A stretch of DNA of 5,898 bases, taken from the NCBI GenBank assembly GCA_002425305.1, contig DILZ01000122.1:13161-19058 (forward strand), given 5' to 3'. Under the pieces are notes generated by a model. It was not told where the DNA came from and searched no databases. It was given only the letters and a program-made list of their open reading frames with translations. The DNA is from Ruminococcaceae bacterium UBA5579. GTDB lineage: Bacteria > Bacillota > Clostridia > Oscillospirales > Ruminococcaceae. Position numbers and translations under genes: made by a program. This document shows positions 5,356 to 5,898 of the stretch, in pieces (the stretch's first letter is position 1; the number at the start of each line of letters is the position of its first letter).

Positions 5356-5501
5356 CTGTGAAACAGCGGAACGCCTGCGTTCAAGGTGAGCTTTTTCTGC
5401 CGAAGGCAGATAATGCGTACAACTCCAAATTGAATATATGTTGATTGGTCACCTCGGATAAGGGCATTACCGCTGTTTTACGGCAATGCACGAGGAGGTG
5501 A
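5356..5501 (+). promoter_or_regulatory. Candidate structured leader (riboswitch-like) of the adenine methyltransferase gene
   Basis: The 162-nt spacer 5339-5500 has no supported gene but can fold extensively. A 14-bp helix closes it (5356-5369 with 5470-5483; 12 Watson-Crick and 2 G-U pairs). Inside are GAACG/CGTTC (5369-5373 with 5378-5382), TCTGCC/GGCAGA with a 3-nt loop (5396-5410), and AGGTGA/TCACCT (5384-5389 with 5449-5454). The segment TCACCTC (5449-5455) is also perfectly complementary to GAGGTGA (5495-5501), which covers the ribosome binding site and the A of the ATG. A local stem (5464-5472 with 5481-5489, one mismatch) competes with the closing helix. Mutually exclusive pairings that hide or free the ribosome binding site suggest translational control; the signal is unknown and I cannot match it to a named RNA class. 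Confidence 0.5.
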
Positions 5502-5502
5502 T
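5493..5502 (+). promoter_or_regulatory. Perfect extended Shine-Dalgarno overlapping the ATG
   Basis: AGGAGGTGAT is a 10-nt perfect complement of the usual 16S rRNA 3' end. It overlaps ATG 5501, leaving only 2 nt between GGAGG (5494-5498) and that ATG, which is too close for a standard start. CTG 5507 is 8 nt away, the ideal distance, and would give the N-terminus (M)NSFMSWIGGK that I associate with this family. GTG 5498 and ATG 5519 are in the same frame but badly spaced. Confidence 0.6.
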
Positions 5503-5898
5503 GAATCTGAACAGCTTTATGAGCTGGATCGGCGGCAAGAACAATACCCTCGTCCGCGCCCGCTTTATGAGTTGGATCGGCGGCAAGAAAAGCAGCCGCG
5601 ACATAATCATTCCGAGATTCCCGATATATTACGAAAAATATATCGAGGTTTTCGGCGGCGGTGGCTGGATACTCTTTGGAAAGTCGCCGGGCAACGATCA
5701 TGAGATATTCAACGATTTCAACAGCAATATCTCGAATTTGTATTCTTGCGTTCGGGATAAGAGTTCGGAACTGATTGAAAAACTGCGGTTCGTGCTGAAC
5801 TGCCGCGAGGACTTCGACCGCATAAAACATATCATCAGCGAGAAAGCGGAGATTGGCGATGTGCAGCGCGCGGCGGAATTTTATCAGCTTATCCGTTA
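5501..5898 (+). CDS. DNA adenine-N6 methyltransferase, D12 class (3' end outside window)
   Basis: D12-class (Dam-like) enzymes transfer methyl from S-adenosylmethionine to the N6 of adenine in DNA. The reading frame is open from 5501 to the window end, giving 132 complete codons. Visible are MSWIGGK (motif equivalent to the usual KWxGGK), YIEVFGGGGWILF (SAM-binding FxGxG region), NDFNSNISNLYSCVRDK and LRFVLNCREDF. The catalytic DPPY lies beyond the edge and cannot be checked. The N-terminus is odd: FMSWIGGK occurs twice, 16 residues apart, through an in-frame near-perfect tandem duplication, the second copy being the one continuous with the conserved domain. The start is uncertain: ATG 5501 is given here, while CTG 5507 has better spacing to the ribosome binding site. 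No cognate nuclease is seen. A structured leader precedes it. Confidence 0.88.
   Translation, partial: MNLNSFMSWIGGKNNTLVRARFMSWIGGKKSSRDIIIPRFPIYYEKYIEVFGGGGWILFGKSPGNDHEIFNDFNSNISNLYSCVRDKSSELIEKLRFVLNCREDFDRIKHIISEKAEIGDVQRAAEFYQLIR
5514..5589 (+). repeat. 28-bp direct repeat inside the adenine methyltransferase gene
   Basis: Positions 5514-5541 and 5562-5589 match at 27 of 28 bases (C5524 against T5572), with a 20-nt spacer, giving a period of 48 nt or exactly 16 codons. Both copies encode FMSWIGGK and start near a potential initiation ATG (5519, 5567). The single synonymous difference (AGC/AGT, Ser) suggests a recent duplication that has stayed in frame. Confidence 0.9.

Noticed and set aside
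5348..5392. Possible 14-codon peptide GTG 5348 to TGA in the spacer before the adenine methyltransferase.
   Set aside because: No ribosome binding site and no pattern; the region is better explained by RNA structure.
5396..5410. TCTGCC-GAA-GGCAGA hairpin as an intrinsic terminator between the LPD28-like gene and the methyltransferase.
   Set aside because: No T-run follows on the + strand, and on the minus strand the stem is followed by As, so it is not a terminator in either direction.

Overview
The window looks like an accessory gene block from an integrative, conjugative or other mobile element of a gut-type Firmicutes (Clostridia/Oscillospiraceae-like) bacterium. The organism is inferred from strong GGAGG-type ribosome binding sites, mid-range GC, and protein families that I know mainly from such elements: an ArdA-like antirestriction protein, DUF4314, an LPD28-like protein, and orphan C5 and N6 DNA methyltransferases. 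All nine supported genes lie on the + strand and are tightly packed, with two ATGA overlaps and mostly small gaps, as in an operon. No relaxase, integrase, replication gene or restriction endonuclease is visible.

Layout. Positions 1-413 are non-coding and unusually structured: a hairpin at 4-43, an imperfect direct repeat (97-124 and 240-267), a 9-bp inverted repeat (113-140), two intrinsic terminators (152-204 and 316-371) and a sigma-A-like promoter (273-300). Next come a small conserved hypothetical gene (451-708), an ArdA-like gene with an extra C-terminal domain (705-2156), a stand-alone paralogue of that domain (2168-2770), an unknown 125-aa gene (2773-3150), a small acidic protein resembling the N-terminus of the ArdA-like protein (3153-3530), a DUF4314 gene (3576-3836), a cytosine-C5 DNA methyltransferase with an apparent AUA start (3873-5009), an LPD28-like gene (5006-5338), a 162-nt structured spacer (5339-5500), and the 5' part of a D12-class adenine-N6 DNA methyltransferase cut by the window end (5501-5898).

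Reading the genes together, this is most simply an antirestriction package. A DNA-mimic-like ArdA protein could block host type I restriction enzymes while two methyltransferases without partner nucleases modify the element's DNA. The small acidic genes and the duplicated domain family are probably auxiliary; their functions are unknown.

Most worth a second look: (i) the spacer before the adenine methyltransferase, which can form a 14-bp closing helix and has an anti-Shine-Dalgarno segment able to pair either with an upstream decoy or with the real ribosome binding site, the logic of a riboswitch-like control element; (ii) a complete Shine-Dalgarno/ATG inside the ArdA fusion gene exactly at the domain junction; (iii) the AUA start of the C5 methyltransferase; (iv) a 48-nt-period in-frame tandem duplication of the first conserved motif of the adenine methyltransferase. 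All structure and homology statements come from reading by eye; no search or folding program was run.
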